From NCBI GenBank assembly GCA_017468115.1, contig JAFUJS010000008.1, positions 1-64,000 of the forward strand: 64,000 nt of DNA, in the 5' to 3' direction. How positions within the stretch are numbered: position 1 is the first letter of the stretch; every line of letters begins with the position of its first letter. The position numbers and the translations under genes are program-made. Shown in pieces: positions 31,754 to 41,343 of this stretch. The DNA comes from Clostridia bacterium (GTDB taxonomy: Bacteria > Bacillota_A > Clostridia > Oscillospirales > CAG-272). The notes beneath the pieces are model-generated. The model worked only from the letters and a program-made list of their open reading frames with translations. It had not been told where the DNA came from and searched no databases.

Positions 31754-34426
31754 TTAGAAATGTAAAAGTAGGTGAATGAGGGTGAACAGAAGCATCATTG
31801 CTATCACGACAGCGCCGGTTTGCCATGCCGCGGTGAAGGCAGCGCTACGCAAGCGTCTGTCTGTAAAGTTTGTCCAATAGAAAATTTCACTTACTATTGT
31901 AGATGTAACTGTAAATGCTATGAACACAGAAATGAAATAGTGCTCATAAAGGGTGCTGTAAATAAGTCCGCCAAGCATTGCAACCAATACGGTAACAACA
32001 GAAGCTAAAATTGTAGAGGATATAAGGCCTTTAATATAATCAGGAATATTTCCCGACACCTCTTTCGCCTGCTCAGCTCGCTTGTCTCTGATAGCCTTGC
32101 AAAGCAAACGCTTAGATGCGGCAGAAACTTTATCGCTTTCAAGGAAGTATACAACTTCATCCGTCGCCTTTTCACGAAAATTTTTGTCCTTATACGAAGT
32201 AATACCTTCGCGTTTGCGATTTTGTTCAAATCTAAGGGCGCTGATGCTCATTAAAAGCTCCCAAATAGCCTCGGAACCAAGAAGAGAAAATTCTCTCAGT
32301 ACAAAATCAAGTCTAAAGCTTTTAAGTGTAATTTCCTTTGCGTTTTGCTCCAGGGACACCTGATAGCTCTCGGCATGGGTGTTGATTGTATCAAAAAGCT
32401 TCTTATAATGCCTTTCGTCACGATCGTAAAGCTCGGCAGCCAGAGCTTGGTATTTCTTAACCTGATCGGCAGGGAGCTTGTCAAAGCAGGAATTTTCAAT
32501 TGATGCCTCAAGCTGAGGATTAATGATTTTTGAGCAAATCATATCACGGATTTTGTCGCTTGAGCGGTCGGTGTATTCTGTAATCAGAGCCTCTGCCTTG
32601 CCAATGTCCTCAAACAAACTATCAAGTGTAGGCTCGTTTGGACAGCAGGGCTCAATATAAAAACCCAAAAGACCCTCAAACAAAGCTCTTTGAGAGGCTG
32701 TGCTTCTTCTATCTCTTAGGAAAATAATTGCCTGGTCAAGAATTCCGCGCTTACGAATTTCTCTTGTAAAGGCATCTGTCCAGCTTTGGTTAGCTTCATC
32801 GCCGAAAAAGCTGTCGAGAATATACTCAAATGCTTGATTTGTGTTGGCGGAGGCGCTGATGATATAACCAAACACCCTTTGCGCATCGGTTTTAACCATA
32901 GCATTCTGCACGAAGAACAGCTTCATTTCCTCATTGCGAATTCGTCTTTCAAAGCAAAGACTCATCATAAAGCTGTAAAAAGCGCCGCTTATGTGTGTGG
33001 GAACAGCAATGCTGTCAAGACGCCTTGCCAAGCCTTGTCCTCTCCAGTTGTCGGAGATAAGGTCCACAAGATCTATGAAGTCGGAGTCCATAGCTCTTGC
33101 TATTTGCTGGCAGCATTCCATAAGAACAGGAAGGTTGCCTGTTTGGCTTAATGGGTTTTCGTAAGTAAGAGCATTATAAATAATCTGCAACGTACGACTA
33201 GCCTCGTGGTTAAGTCCCTTGCCCTTTAGCTCTCTGTAGAAGTTGATAAGAGGCAAAAGCACAAGCTCAAAGGCGCGCATGCTATCGAAATCAACGCAAA
33301 GAGCAGCATTCAAAACTGCCATATTATTGTTTTCGATAACATCAAAGATTTTGTCAATGGAGCGCAGAGACAGGGAGTCAACACGGCGGGAGAGCAGCTT
33401 AATGTTAAAGCAAAGCTCCTCTGCCATTTTGTCAGCGTCGCCAAGTCCTGCCTTTGCAGAAAGGAGAAGCTTTGCAAAGTCGTTTAGGTCGTCTATGCTT
33501 TTTGAGGCAAGGAAAAAGTCGTCCTTGAAAATTTGAGAATCCTCGCCGCCTCTTTTAAGAAGGGTAGCGTACTTGTTAGTAAGAGTAGGGTCGGAGTTAT
33601 AAAAGATAACATTGCCCAGCTTTTTAAGCTCGTTAATATACTCGCTGTCATTAGCACATGGAACGGCACAAAGGTCAATATGTGTATAATCGTTCAGCGC
33701 ATTTGCATGGCAGGTGTTAAAGGAAACATCATTTGCAATGCTTGGTGGCAGCAGCTCGATTGCGGAGAAAATGCAATCACGCACATTTTTCCACTCGTTG
33801 GGGTTTCTTGGATTTGAAGGGTTGAAAACCAAATAAAGCGGCTTTTGCTCCTTCAAGGAATTCATTAACGTATCAACAAGGAAAATAGCAAAGCTATCGG
33901 AGCATCTGACAGACCTTGTCCAATCGAAAGGAGCAGAGATAATAGGCTCCGCATCAACCTCACAAATGAAGTCGTCGTCTGTAAGAGGAATTTCCTTAAT
34001 ATTAAAAATGTGGTCCCTTGTAAACATATTAACTGCGTGAGTGTTTTCGGGAATAGTGTCCACAAAAAGAGCGTTAACCTGCTCAAGGTCACCGCCTCTG
34101 CGGCCAACGATTTTACCCTTGGCTAAAACCTCAGCCCTTACCTTAGAGGAGTAAGCGGCATAATATTTTTCTCCATCAAGATAAACAGACGGGCGGTATG
34201 AATAGGAGCAAATTTCGGTGTTTGGCTCCTCTCCCTTGGGATTCATAGAAAGACCCGAATATTGACCTATGTTGGGAAGTCCAAAGAAGGATTGCTTTGA
34301 AAGAGCAGCTTCAATATCCTGACTAACCGCATAAGGGATGTCTGCTGTGGAAGTGTAGATTTCCTCGCCCATTGAGTCGGCGGACTTGTGGGCATACAAG
34401 AAAATAGATTCATAAATTCTTGCCAT
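31754..34426 (-). CDS. GAP1-like (GTPase-associated) protein with C-terminal membrane helices
   Basis: An 890-residue protein with ATG behind AGGAGG. The N-terminal part (QYSGLSMNPKG, then SYSYRP) and the segment ELLPPSIANDVSFNTCHANA near residue 230 resemble the N and middle domains of GTPase-associated protein 1 (GAP1), a family that accompanies TRAFAC-like GTPases in predicted conflict systems. The middle is helical. Residues about 795-888 hold four hydrophobic helices, so it is anchored at the membrane. It follows the GTPase gene by five bases, exactly the neighbour expected for GAP1. It may regulate or tether the GTPase. Family assignment rests on a few motifs plus context and is moderate. 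Confidence 0.55.
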   Translation of the reverse strand: MARIYESIFLYAHKSADSMGEEIYTSTADIPYAVSQDIEAALSKQSFFGLPNIGQYSGLSMNPKGEEPNTEICSYSYRPSVYLDGEKYYAAYSSKVRAEVLAKGKIVGRRGGDLEQVNALFVDTIPENTHAVNMFTRDHIFNIKEIPLTDDDFICEVDAEPIISAPFDWTRSVRCSDSFAIFLVDTLMNSLKEQKPLYLVFNPSNPRNPNEWKNVRDCIFSAIELLPPSIANDVSFNTCHANALNDYTHIDLCAVPCANDSEYINELKKLGNVIFYNSDPTLTNKYATLLKRGGEDSQIFKDDFFLASKSIDDLNDFAKLLLSAKAGLGDADKMAEELCFNIKLLSRRVDSLSLRSIDKIFDVIENNNMAVLNAALCVDFDSMRAFELVLLPLINFYRELKGKGLNHEASRTLQIIYNALTYENPLSQTGNLPVLMECCQQIARAMDSDFIDLVDLISDNWRGQGLARRLDSIAVPTHISGAFYSFMMSLCFERRIRNEEMKLFFVQNAMVKTDAQRVFGYIISASANTNQAFEYILDSFFGDEANQSWTDAFTREIRKRGILDQAIIFLRDRRSTASQRALFEGLLGFYIEPCCPNEPTLDSLFEDIGKAEALITEYTDRSSDKIRDMICSKIINPQLEASIENSCFDKLPADQVKKYQALAAELYDRDERHYKKLFDTINTHAESYQVSLEQNAKEITLKSFRLDFVLREFSLLGSEAIWELLMSISALRFEQNRKREGITSYKDKNFREKATDEVVYFLESDKVSAASKRLLCKAIRDKRAEQAKEVSGNIPDYIKGLISSTILASVVTVLVAMLGGLIYSTLYEHYFISVFIAFTVTSTIVSEIFYWTNFTDRRLRSAAFTAAWQTGAVVIAMMLLFTLIHLLLHF

Positions 34427-34431
34427 TTATA

Positions 34432-36579
34432 TTACCTCCTGTCAATTAAGCCTCTTTGGTACATAAGCCAAATGAGGGGAAGCTCCATACGGAGTCTTCT
34501 TGGGCGCAAAAGTATTTCCTTTTTACCCTCTGCTTGACTGTTAGAGCCCTTGCTTAGACAGGACTCGCTGCCGAGAGCAGAGCAGGTAAAGAATTTAATG
34601 TTTTTGAATTGGCTGATAATTCCGTGAACAGCGCTTTCTGCGTCTGATGCAACGGTTTTCAAATAATATTCAAGCTCAAGGCTGGAGCAGTCAATGTGCC
34701 TTTCCAGCTCGCTTCCTTTATATCGTTTTTCTTTGTCAATCAGACTCAAAACGTCCTCTATAACGAGGTGGCTGTTTTCGTCAAAGCACTCACCCTCAAT
34801 GGCATTGCCCTTTAATCTCTTGTCGTGCTTTGTAAGAACTATTGCGATAGGAGCATCCTTGATTCTTTCCTTGTTGTCAGCCATTGACATAAGACTATCC
34901 AGGGTTGCGCATACCTCTTTAAGAGCAGAAGCCGGATCCTTGTCACCGTCAATAACCGCAATATAACAGTCGGCAACATCAACGGAGCGAATACCCCTTT
35001 TCTTATCTCTGACAGCCTCACCGGGAATGTCATAGAAGTAAACAAAGCCAAGGCTGCCAAGCCTGTATCCGATTGGCTTCCAAGCAAGAGCTTGTGCCTC
35101 GTTACCGGCGGTTCTTGATTCGATATTTCCACCAACATTGATGATATATCTGTTTTTATAGTTTCCTGTTGTGCTGCATCTTGAGCGCTCATATTCGTCG
35201 GACACCCTTGCCAATGAGCCGCTGGTGTCAAGCTGAAGGAATTTAAGCTCTCGTGCGGAGTCCTTTTCTCCTGTAAATTTGTAAAGAATACGGTCAAGAG
35301 TGAAGCAGTTAGAGGAAATGGTGTTTGCGGCAACCATTTCCATGTTGAAAAGAGATGACAGGTAAATGGTTTTGCCGGAACGGGGGAAGCCTGCAACAAG
35401 AACGTGCATGGATGGCAGCTTGGTTGCATCATCCGGAAGTAAAAGCTGATTTGATGTGATAACCGGAGCGGCTCTGGTGCCGGAATCTTTGGAGCCTGCA
35501 TTCAAGTCGGAAAGAGCTACAAGGTCAGCGCCACAAACAACAGTAACCTTGTTTTTTAGATCATCAGACAAATTCTGCATTCGAATCTCGTTGCCACGGC
35601 AATCAAACACCTTGCCTTTTTCCTTTTTAGGAATTGCAGCAAGCAGCTCACCGCAATAAGGACATTTCAGCGGTTGATTGATAGTGTCGGAGCGGTCATC
35701 GGAAATTCTGATTTTTGATCTTCTGCCCTCTATGGTGTTATCTCTGTCGGACTCATCAGAGAGGAAATAGTAGTTGCTAAGATTCGGGTCTGTAAACACA
35801 AGGCGGAAGTCATTTTTATCTGCGTTATTGCAGGGGAAGGAAACGGTGTAAACTTCGGTTGTTCTTCCGGTAGGCTTAAGAATAATTTCAGCGGGAAGAT
35901 TGGTTCTTGAGTCTACAAAGCAATTTTTGAACTCACGTCTTTCCTCGGGGGTTTTTCCGGGTATGTGCGTGTCCTTAATCAAAACAGGACGGGCGCCCAC
36001 CTTTTGAACCACAGAGAGGGATATTTCCTCTCTTATGAATGGGTACATAACCTGGAAGGTGACTTTAGACTTCTTTTCTATAATTCTGTAATAAATTATG
36101 TCCTTTTTGCTGTAATTGACAGCAAACTTGTAGGTGTGTTCACTAAGCGGCTCGCTTTCATCACGTGCTTTTTCCAAAACATCGTATGAGGAGCCACGCT
36201 TTTCAATCTTTTCGAACTGCTCCTTGGTGTAAAAGCCGATAACACCGGTGCCTGAAAGGTTTGAAGATGTACTATCGATATAGATACAGCCATCTGTTTC
36301 AACAGTGGATGATTTGAACGGAATATATTGCGCTGCGGTTTTTAATTTGAACTCCTCGGTAGAATCAGGAGTAAAGGAACATTTAAGAGCTGTAAATTTC
36401 TCTCTTAACGCCTTTGGAATGTAGATTTGGATTCGCATATTTCCGCTTTGGGAAGCATCCTGATACAGGAAAAAGGCAAGAGCCTTTGTGGGGCCGCAGG
36501 TGCCTGTTGGGTTGCTATCGGTCAAGGGGATAGCATTACCGCCGGCTATACATTGATAGTCGAAAAAGAATTCACTCAT
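34432..36579 (-). CDS. Zinc-ribbon TRAFAC-like GTPase (double-GTPase-type)
   Basis: A 715-residue protein. Residues 1-300 are beta-rich and unrecognised. A Cys pair at 306-309 (CPYC) with Cys326 and Cys349 forms a likely zinc ribbon. The G domain has the P-loop GFPRSGKT (397-404), G3 DIPGE (517-521) and G4 TKHD (583-586), with a hydrophobic strand FVYFY before G3. This matches the DO-GTPase-type proteins that occur with GAP1. It would act as a nucleotide-controlled switch. Its ATG overlaps the following radical-SAM gene's reading frame end as ATGAGTGA. GTPase identity is firm; subfamily is from memory. No membrane segment. Confidence 0.75.
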   Translation of the reverse strand: MSEFFFDYQCIAGGNAIPLTDSNPTGTCGPTKALAFFLYQDASQSGNMRIQIYIPKALREKFTALKCSFTPDSTEEFKLKTAAQYIPFKSSTVETDGCIYIDSTSSNLSGTGVIGFYTKEQFEKIEKRGSSYDVLEKARDESEPLSEHTYKFAVNYSKKDIIYYRIIEKKSKVTFQVMYPFIREEISLSVVQKVGARPVLIKDTHIPGKTPEERREFKNCFVDSRTNLPAEIILKPTGRTTEVYTVSFPCNNADKNDFRLVFTDPNLSNYYFLSDESDRDNTIEGRRSKIRISDDRSDTINQPLKCPYCGELLAAIPKKEKGKVFDCRGNEIRMQNLSDDLKNKVTVVCGADLVALSDLNAGSKDSGTRAAPVITSNQLLLPDDATKLPSMHVLVAGFPRSGKTIYLSSLFNMEMVAANTISSNCFTLDRILYKFTGEKDSARELKFLQLDTSGSLARVSDEYERSRCSTTGNYKNRYIINVGGNIESRTAGNEAQALAWKPIGYRLGSLGFVYFYDIPGEAVRDKKRGIRSVDVADCYIAVIDGDKDPASALKEVCATLDSLMSMADNKERIKDAPIAIVLTKHDKRLKGNAIEGECFDENSHLVIEDVLSLIDKEKRYKGSELERHIDCSSLELEYYLKTVASDAESAVHGIISQFKNIKFFTCSALGSESCLSKGSNSQAEGKKEILLRPRRLRMELPLIWLMYQRGLIDRR

Positions 36580-37174
36580 TTTTTGGTTTTACCTCCAAAT
36601 ATTTTTTGTATACGTCTTGATAATCCTTGCCCGGAATGCCGATGAAATGCACCCAACCCTGATGCTCGAATATATCAACTCGCTTTTCACTACCGAGAAA
36701 CTGTCGGTAGGCGTCTTTATATTTGTCCTTAAACAGCCAAACCCGTTGGTTTGAGGAGCCTCTCAAAGGCACGTCATCCACAAGCTCGGCAATAAAAGGA
36801 CCGTCAATTAAAACTGAGATTTCGGAAAGAATATAATAGATTTTTTCGTCCTGACGGGATTCCAGCTCTTCTTTTGTAAAGCCGGAGTAGATTAAAATAT
36901 CATCAACCCCAAGCATCCTTAGCTCCTTTATCAAAAGATAAAGCTCTTCAACCTGAACAAACGGCTCGCCACCTGAAATGGTAACTCCGTCAAAGCTAAA
37001 ATCCTTTATTCTGCTAACCAGCTCCGTTACGCTGATTTCCTTTGATTTGTCAAAAAGCTGAAGCTCCGGATTAGAGCAGCCCTTGCAGGCACGATAACAG
37101 CCCTGGGTCCAAATACCGATACGGGTGCCCGGACCAAGTGTGGTTACAGGGAAAACTACCTTTCCAATTTGCAT
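36572..37174 (-). CDS. Radical-SAM activase-like protein (NrdG/PflA-type)
   Basis: A 200-residue protein of the short single-cluster type. Cys26, Cys30 and Cys33 in GCYRACKGC make the CxxxCxxC site for the 4Fe-4S cluster that splits SAM. DGVTISGGEPF is the SAM-binding GGE motif. Length and the LGPGTRIGIWTQGC start match anaerobic ribonucleotide-reductase activating proteins. No glycyl-radical enzyme (NrdD, PFL) is present in the locus, so it probably has another substrate within the system. It overlaps the GTPase start by 8 bases and is 6 bases after the coiled-coil gene. Role in activating or modifying a neighbour is inference. Confidence 0.85.
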   Translation of the reverse strand: MQIGKVVFPVTTLGPGTRIGIWTQGCYRACKGCSNPELQLFDKSKEISVTELVSRIKDFSFDGVTISGGEPFVQVEELYLLIKELRMLGVDDILIYSGFTKEELESRQDEKIYYILSEISVLIDGPFIAELVDDVPLRGSSNQRVWLFKDKYKDAYRQFLGSEKRVDIFEHQGWVHFIGIPGKDYQDVYKKYLEVKPKNE

Positions 37175-37180
37175 GGGATA

Positions 37181-39238
37181 TTAGTTGCCTCCCTGTGCCT
37201 TTAGCTCCTGTGCAGCAACGACAGTAGCCCCGCCGCCACCTGTGCTGCCACCGGAAAGCTTTTTGTATTCTTCGATTTCTCTGGATGAATATGCGCCGGA
37301 GCCCACAACCTTGTCTAAGCCGTAGCCTTGGTTCACGCACTCTTTAACAGAGAAGCCTAAAAGCTTTAGATATCGAATGGAATCGCTGTCGCTTTCAATT
37401 CGATAGAAGCATTGGGATTTATAAAATTCCTCTCTCGCCTCGCCCTCAATTTCTGTGTGGCTGAAGTAAGGGAAGCCGATTGCTTTGTATCTTTCCTCAA
37501 GCTCCTTGGACCACTGGCAGCTTTCGTGGAACTCTTTTAGCTGCTCCTTGGAAAGCATTGTTGTGCCATTACTTAGAACAACGGATTTTGGAGAAATTGT
37601 GAACGCACCGTTGTTTTCAAAGCTTGCTTCAAACATAACGCCCTTGTATTTTGAGGACAGGAAGGAAAGCTCTATGTTTTCTCCCTTTCGTTCTTGCTTG
37701 AATTGCTGATATGGGTCCTTGCGGCCTGCCGCCTTGCTTATATTTTGGGACTCAAGCTCGTCAATATCTATGCAGGATAGCAGGGCGGAAGCATTAATGC
37801 TTTGCTTGCAAAGGCCCAGCACAGACTTGAGCTGCTCTGTCGCCTCGCAAAGAAGATTAAGGCCTTGCTCGGAAATGGAAAATTCATTAACCTGCTCAAT
37901 TGTTAAAACAGAGCCCTTAACCTTGTCGCCGGAAGCGTTGCCGCCGTCGGAAACAATGGTGTTTAGCTCCTCGTAGTAGCTGTTGTATCTGTCCAGTTCT
38001 TCCTTGAAGCGCTTGTATAGCTCATTATATTTTATTGCAGACTCCTCAAAGGCAGAAAGCTGATTAACAAGACCGTTGAGCCTTGGTGTGGTGCCGGGAG
38101 AGGACAGGGAGCTTGAGCATCTGGTAACCTCCGCATTAAGCTGGCGCAGCCTTTGAGTATCGCCCACCTCTTCAAGAGCCTTAACTCTGTCAAGGATTTC
38201 ACGGCAGCGCTCCGCAAGCTCTGTGTTAAGCTTTGTGCTTGATAGTCTTTGATTTTCAATTTGAATGGTGTCCTGAAGCATAGGGGTAAGTATGCCCTCA
38301 AGCTCTTTCAGAAGAGCAATTTGCGCATCTACCTTGTCAACCGCTTGGCTCTTTGCCCTGGCAATGTCGCTTTGAGCCTTGAGTGCGGTAACCTCAGCCT
38401 CTATATCCTTCAGCATAGAGGTAATTTGACCTGATGCAGAGGAGTCAAAAATGTCAATAGTATTAATTTGCTCAGCCAAGCGAGAAATGTAAGCATCTAG
38501 TCCGCTGGACTTAACCTTGGCCTCTGTACGAAGAAGAAAATCGTAGAATTTTCTTAGATGCTCGTATTTGCCGGAAACATCGTTTATGTATGTACGTATT
38601 TCGGCTGCCTCTGTGTAAGCCTCTATGTTTTTTACAGAATATCGCCTTTGTGCGCTGGCAAATTGGTCAAGATTTTCGCTGGCTTGAAGCCTTGCAAGAC
38701 GATCATCACAGCTTCTTAAGCACCTTGTTTCTTCCTCTCTTAAGGATGCAAGTGCTTTTTCAAGCTGAGAGATTTTTTTCTCTATTTTTTTGTTGTCGGC
38801 ATCCATACCGAAGGTGCCAAAGACACAGGTAAAGATTTCCCTTGATTTGCCAACAACTGATTTAAGCTCCGCAAGGCTAGCCTTAATATCGGTTGCCTTT
38901 GCCTCGCTGTCAGCCTTTATGCGTGCCTTCTGCTTAGAGGCTTCCTTTATCGCTTCTGTCTTTTTTTCAGCCAAAAGAGCAGCAAGCCTTTGGTTTTCCT
39001 TGTATTGGAAGGTGGCATTATCAACAGCACGCTTAAGCTGGCTGTAAGAAACACCGGATGTGCTTGATACTACAAAATCAATAGAACCGCTTGAAGAAAC
39101 GGAAACGCTAACTCCTGAGCCGAAGCGAGAGAGAAGCTTTGCAATTTCAGCGCCCTCTTGCCTTGATTCGGTTTGGAACGAATGCGTTGTGGTTGTGGGG
39201 TAACTGGGACTGTAATCGTAGCTTTTTGGTCCGCTCAT
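37181..39238 (-). CDS. Long coiled-coil protein beginning MSGPKSY
   Basis: A 685-residue protein. The first 25 residues are a Tyr/Ser/Thr-rich tail (MSGPKSYDYSPSYPTT); residues about 30-75 form a small beta domain (SGVSVSVSSSGSIDFVVSS). Then come about 450 residues of heptad-like coiled coil rich in Lys, Glu, Ala and Leu, interrupted near residues 140 and 400. The last 150 residues are globular and end in a Gly-rich stretch (GGSTGGGGATVV). No P-loop, so it is not a true SMC protein. It may be a scaffold or filament linking AAA+ and GTPase components. The MSGPK start is memorable, and I believe similar proteins sit beside GTPase/radical-SAM pairs, but I cannot verify that here. Confidence 0.65.
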   Translation of the reverse strand: MSGPKSYDYSPSYPTTTTHSFQTESRQEGAEIAKLLSRFGSGVSVSVSSSGSIDFVVSSTSGVSYSQLKRAVDNATFQYKENQRLAALLAEKKTEAIKEASKQKARIKADSEAKATDIKASLAELKSVVGKSREIFTCVFGTFGMDADNKKIEKKISQLEKALASLREEETRCLRSCDDRLARLQASENLDQFASAQRRYSVKNIEAYTEAAEIRTYINDVSGKYEHLRKFYDFLLRTEAKVKSSGLDAYISRLAEQINTIDIFDSSASGQITSMLKDIEAEVTALKAQSDIARAKSQAVDKVDAQIALLKELEGILTPMLQDTIQIENQRLSSTKLNTELAERCREILDRVKALEEVGDTQRLRQLNAEVTRCSSSLSSPGTTPRLNGLVNQLSAFEESAIKYNELYKRFKEELDRYNSYYEELNTIVSDGGNASGDKVKGSVLTIEQVNEFSISEQGLNLLCEATEQLKSVLGLCKQSINASALLSCIDIDELESQNISKAAGRKDPYQQFKQERKGENIELSFLSSKYKGVMFEASFENNGAFTISPKSVVLSNGTTMLSKEQLKEFHESCQWSKELEERYKAIGFPYFSHTEIEGEAREEFYKSQCFYRIESDSDSIRYLKLLGFSVKECVNQGYGLDKVVGSGAYSSREIEEYKKLSGGSTGGGGATVVAAQELKAQGGN

Positions 39239-39253
39239 ATTTATTCTCCTTTG

Positions 39254-41341
39254 TTATTTCTTTTTCTTGCCTAAAATTTCTTCCCAAGAGAAGGAAGATT
39301 CGCCGGACGACTGATTTTTTGGCGTAGTCGGTTTAGGTGTAGTCGGCTTGGGTGTAGTCGGTTTAGGCGTAGCCGACTTAGGCTCGGCAGGCTTTTGTGC
39401 AGAGATAGATTTTTTCTCGGCAGGCTTAGGCTCCGCAACCGATGTGGTTAGAGTGGGAGTCGATTTCGTGATGGAAATCTCTGTCTTAGCACGAGTAAGC
39501 TCTTTTTTAAGATTGGTTGATATTTGACCGTGGAGCTTCATCATTTTGTCAAAGGCGCCCTCTGCGTCCTCAACTGCACGCAAGTAGCCATCCTTGCCGT
39601 AAATAAATTCCAGAACCTGCTTTAGCTCTCGGCTGTTTGCGAAATCAAGAAGCCTGCCCTCGTTGCCGACTTCCTGTAACAGTCGTTTAGCATGGCCGTG
39701 AGCCGTGTCAAGGTGGTTATCATAATAAAACTTAAGCTCTCTTAAGGATGTGCGCTCCTGCCTGTCAATAGAGAATAGATAGGCTGAAAGAGAGGGATAC
39801 TCAAGCATTGGATTGATAAATGACTTTAGCTTGCCAATCCATTCCTCTACGCTTGTGCCGTCATTAAAGAACCTTCCTGCGAAAACAGCTTCTAAAACAC
39901 GAGTGTCAAAAAGCATGGTGATAAGGGCATTATATTCCTCTGTGGCAGCATGAAGCCTGTATGCGTTGCGAACGATTTGTCTGATGTAATCAAGGCCGCT
40001 TTCATCTGCATAAAAGCTAAGACCTCTGTATTCAAAGGGGGCGCCTCTGTTCAAAGCGTGTCTTAGAAGACACAGGTATTCGTAGCCCACCTGTCCGCAG
40101 TCGTCAAGAGCATAGCCTACGTTGTTGAAAAGCTTTTCGTGCAGGTCATAGTTGCCGATAATGCTTTTTGCAAAGGCTTCTCTTACAGAAACAAGCTCAT
40201 CTTTTTGGGAAAGAGAGGCAACGAAATCCTTGCCAAAGCGATAGGAGCCGTTTTCGTCTACATAGAAAAACTCGCCTGTTACGTCGTATACAAGAGAGGT
40301 AAGCCCCAATGCTTCTACACAATCGTAGCCCTCAAAAAAGGAGCTGCGAACTGTGTCGGTATTAAAAATTTTGATATAATCTGTTCTGTCGTCGCTATTA
40401 AGAAGAGCGTTGACAAATTGCTCCCTTGTAGCAAAGCAGTACACCCTGTCGTCTACTCTGTAAGAAAGACCACTCTGTCTTACAGCTTCATGGGAGTACA
40501 TATATTCAAAGAATAGCTCTTCTAAGGAGCCATAGCCGAAGTAAAAGCTATCCGGTTTATATGCAACGGTGCCGTATGCTTCCTTGACAGCGTTTACAAA
40601 GCCTGTGTACTTTTCGGTAAATTCAAAGCCCCCTGTTGAATTGGGCGCCATAAATTCCTCTGCCGCAAAATCCTTGTATATCTGAATATGCAGAGCATCA
40701 AGGTCGTTAAGAGAGGTCTTGTATGGCTTGTGGGACTTATAGAAATAAGCTTGAGTCAGTGTGACATTTGACTTTTTTGGCTTGGAGCCCTTGCTTTTTG
40801 CATCATAGAAGGCGTTTATGGCAGAAGCCTTTTCATCAAAGTATTGTGGGCTTTTGTAGCCCCTTTCCTTCAAGTAAACTGCCTCGTCAACCCCGTTGAT
40901 TTTTCCGTTTTCAACAAGAATCGGGGAGCAAAGCCTGCCGTTTTGATAAGCCACAACCCATCTCTTGCTACGCTGAACAAGCCTTTTGTGTTGCTCCACC
41001 GCATCTATAATTCTCTCATCGTTTATATCATCGTCCGAAAGAGAGGTGCAGGGAGAAATAGAGGAGTCCTTGGGCGGCTGGCAGGGAACGAGCCTTTCGC
41101 CATTATAGCTAAGCCAGGAGCAGAAGGAGCCACGTGTAATCTCCTTGTTGTATCTGTTGACATAATCCTCAATTACGTCTACTCGTTCATCCCGTTCCAC
41201 TTGTTCATATTCGTGACTAAAGTCCTTGAAGGTGGAGCACAGGATTTTAACTACATCAGGCGAGGATGCCTTCAGCTCGGGAGCCTTGCTTTTTATTTCA
41301 ATGTAATAATTGCTATCGTAGTCTACATAAATTTGAATCAT
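39254..41341 (-). CDS. Hypothetical protein with C-terminal Pro/Lys/Thr tail
   Basis: A 695-residue protein I do not recognise. The body is mixed alpha/beta with many Tyr/Phe/Asp residues (DSFYFGYGSLEELFFEYMY near the middle), and no nucleotide or metal motif is seen. From about residue 615 the chain becomes a Lys/Pro/Thr/Ala linker with tandem PKPTT units, then a short conserved-looking end (SSFSWEEILGKKKK). That terminal peptide after a flexible linker looks like a docking tag for a partner such as the AAA+ protein. It is the third gene of unit A, two bases after the 187-residue gene. Not secreted by sequence. Confidence 0.6.
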   Translation of the reverse strand: MIQIYVDYDSNYYIEIKSKAPELKASSPDVVKILCSTFKDFSHEYEQVERDERVDVIEDYVNRYNKEITRGSFCSWLSYNGERLVPCQPPKDSSISPCTSLSDDDINDERIIDAVEQHKRLVQRSKRWVVAYQNGRLCSPILVENGKINGVDEAVYLKERGYKSPQYFDEKASAINAFYDAKSKGSKPKKSNVTLTQAYFYKSHKPYKTSLNDLDALHIQIYKDFAAEEFMAPNSTGGFEFTEKYTGFVNAVKEAYGTVAYKPDSFYFGYGSLEELFFEYMYSHEAVRQSGLSYRVDDRVYCFATREQFVNALLNSDDRTDYIKIFNTDTVRSSFFEGYDCVEALGLTSLVYDVTGEFFYVDENGSYRFGKDFVASLSQKDELVSVREAFAKSIIGNYDLHEKLFNNVGYALDDCGQVGYEYLCLLRHALNRGAPFEYRGLSFYADESGLDYIRQIVRNAYRLHAATEEYNALITMLFDTRVLEAVFAGRFFNDGTSVEEWIGKLKSFINPMLEYPSLSAYLFSIDRQERTSLRELKFYYDNHLDTAHGHAKRLLQEVGNEGRLLDFANSRELKQVLEFIYGKDGYLRAVEDAEGAFDKMMKLHGQISTNLKKELTRAKTEISITKSTPTLTTSVAEPKPAEKKSISAQKPAEPKSATPKPTTPKPTTPKPTTPKNQSSGESSFSWEEILGKKKK
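39321..39380 (-). repeat. Tandem 15-bp repeat coding PKPTT units
   Basis: Four near-identical 15-base units (39321-39335, 39336-39350, 39351-39365, 39366-39380) encode the repeated PKPTT of the linker. High DNA identity implies recent slippage and possible copy-number variation between strains. Confidence 0.85.
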
Positions 41342-41343
41342 TG

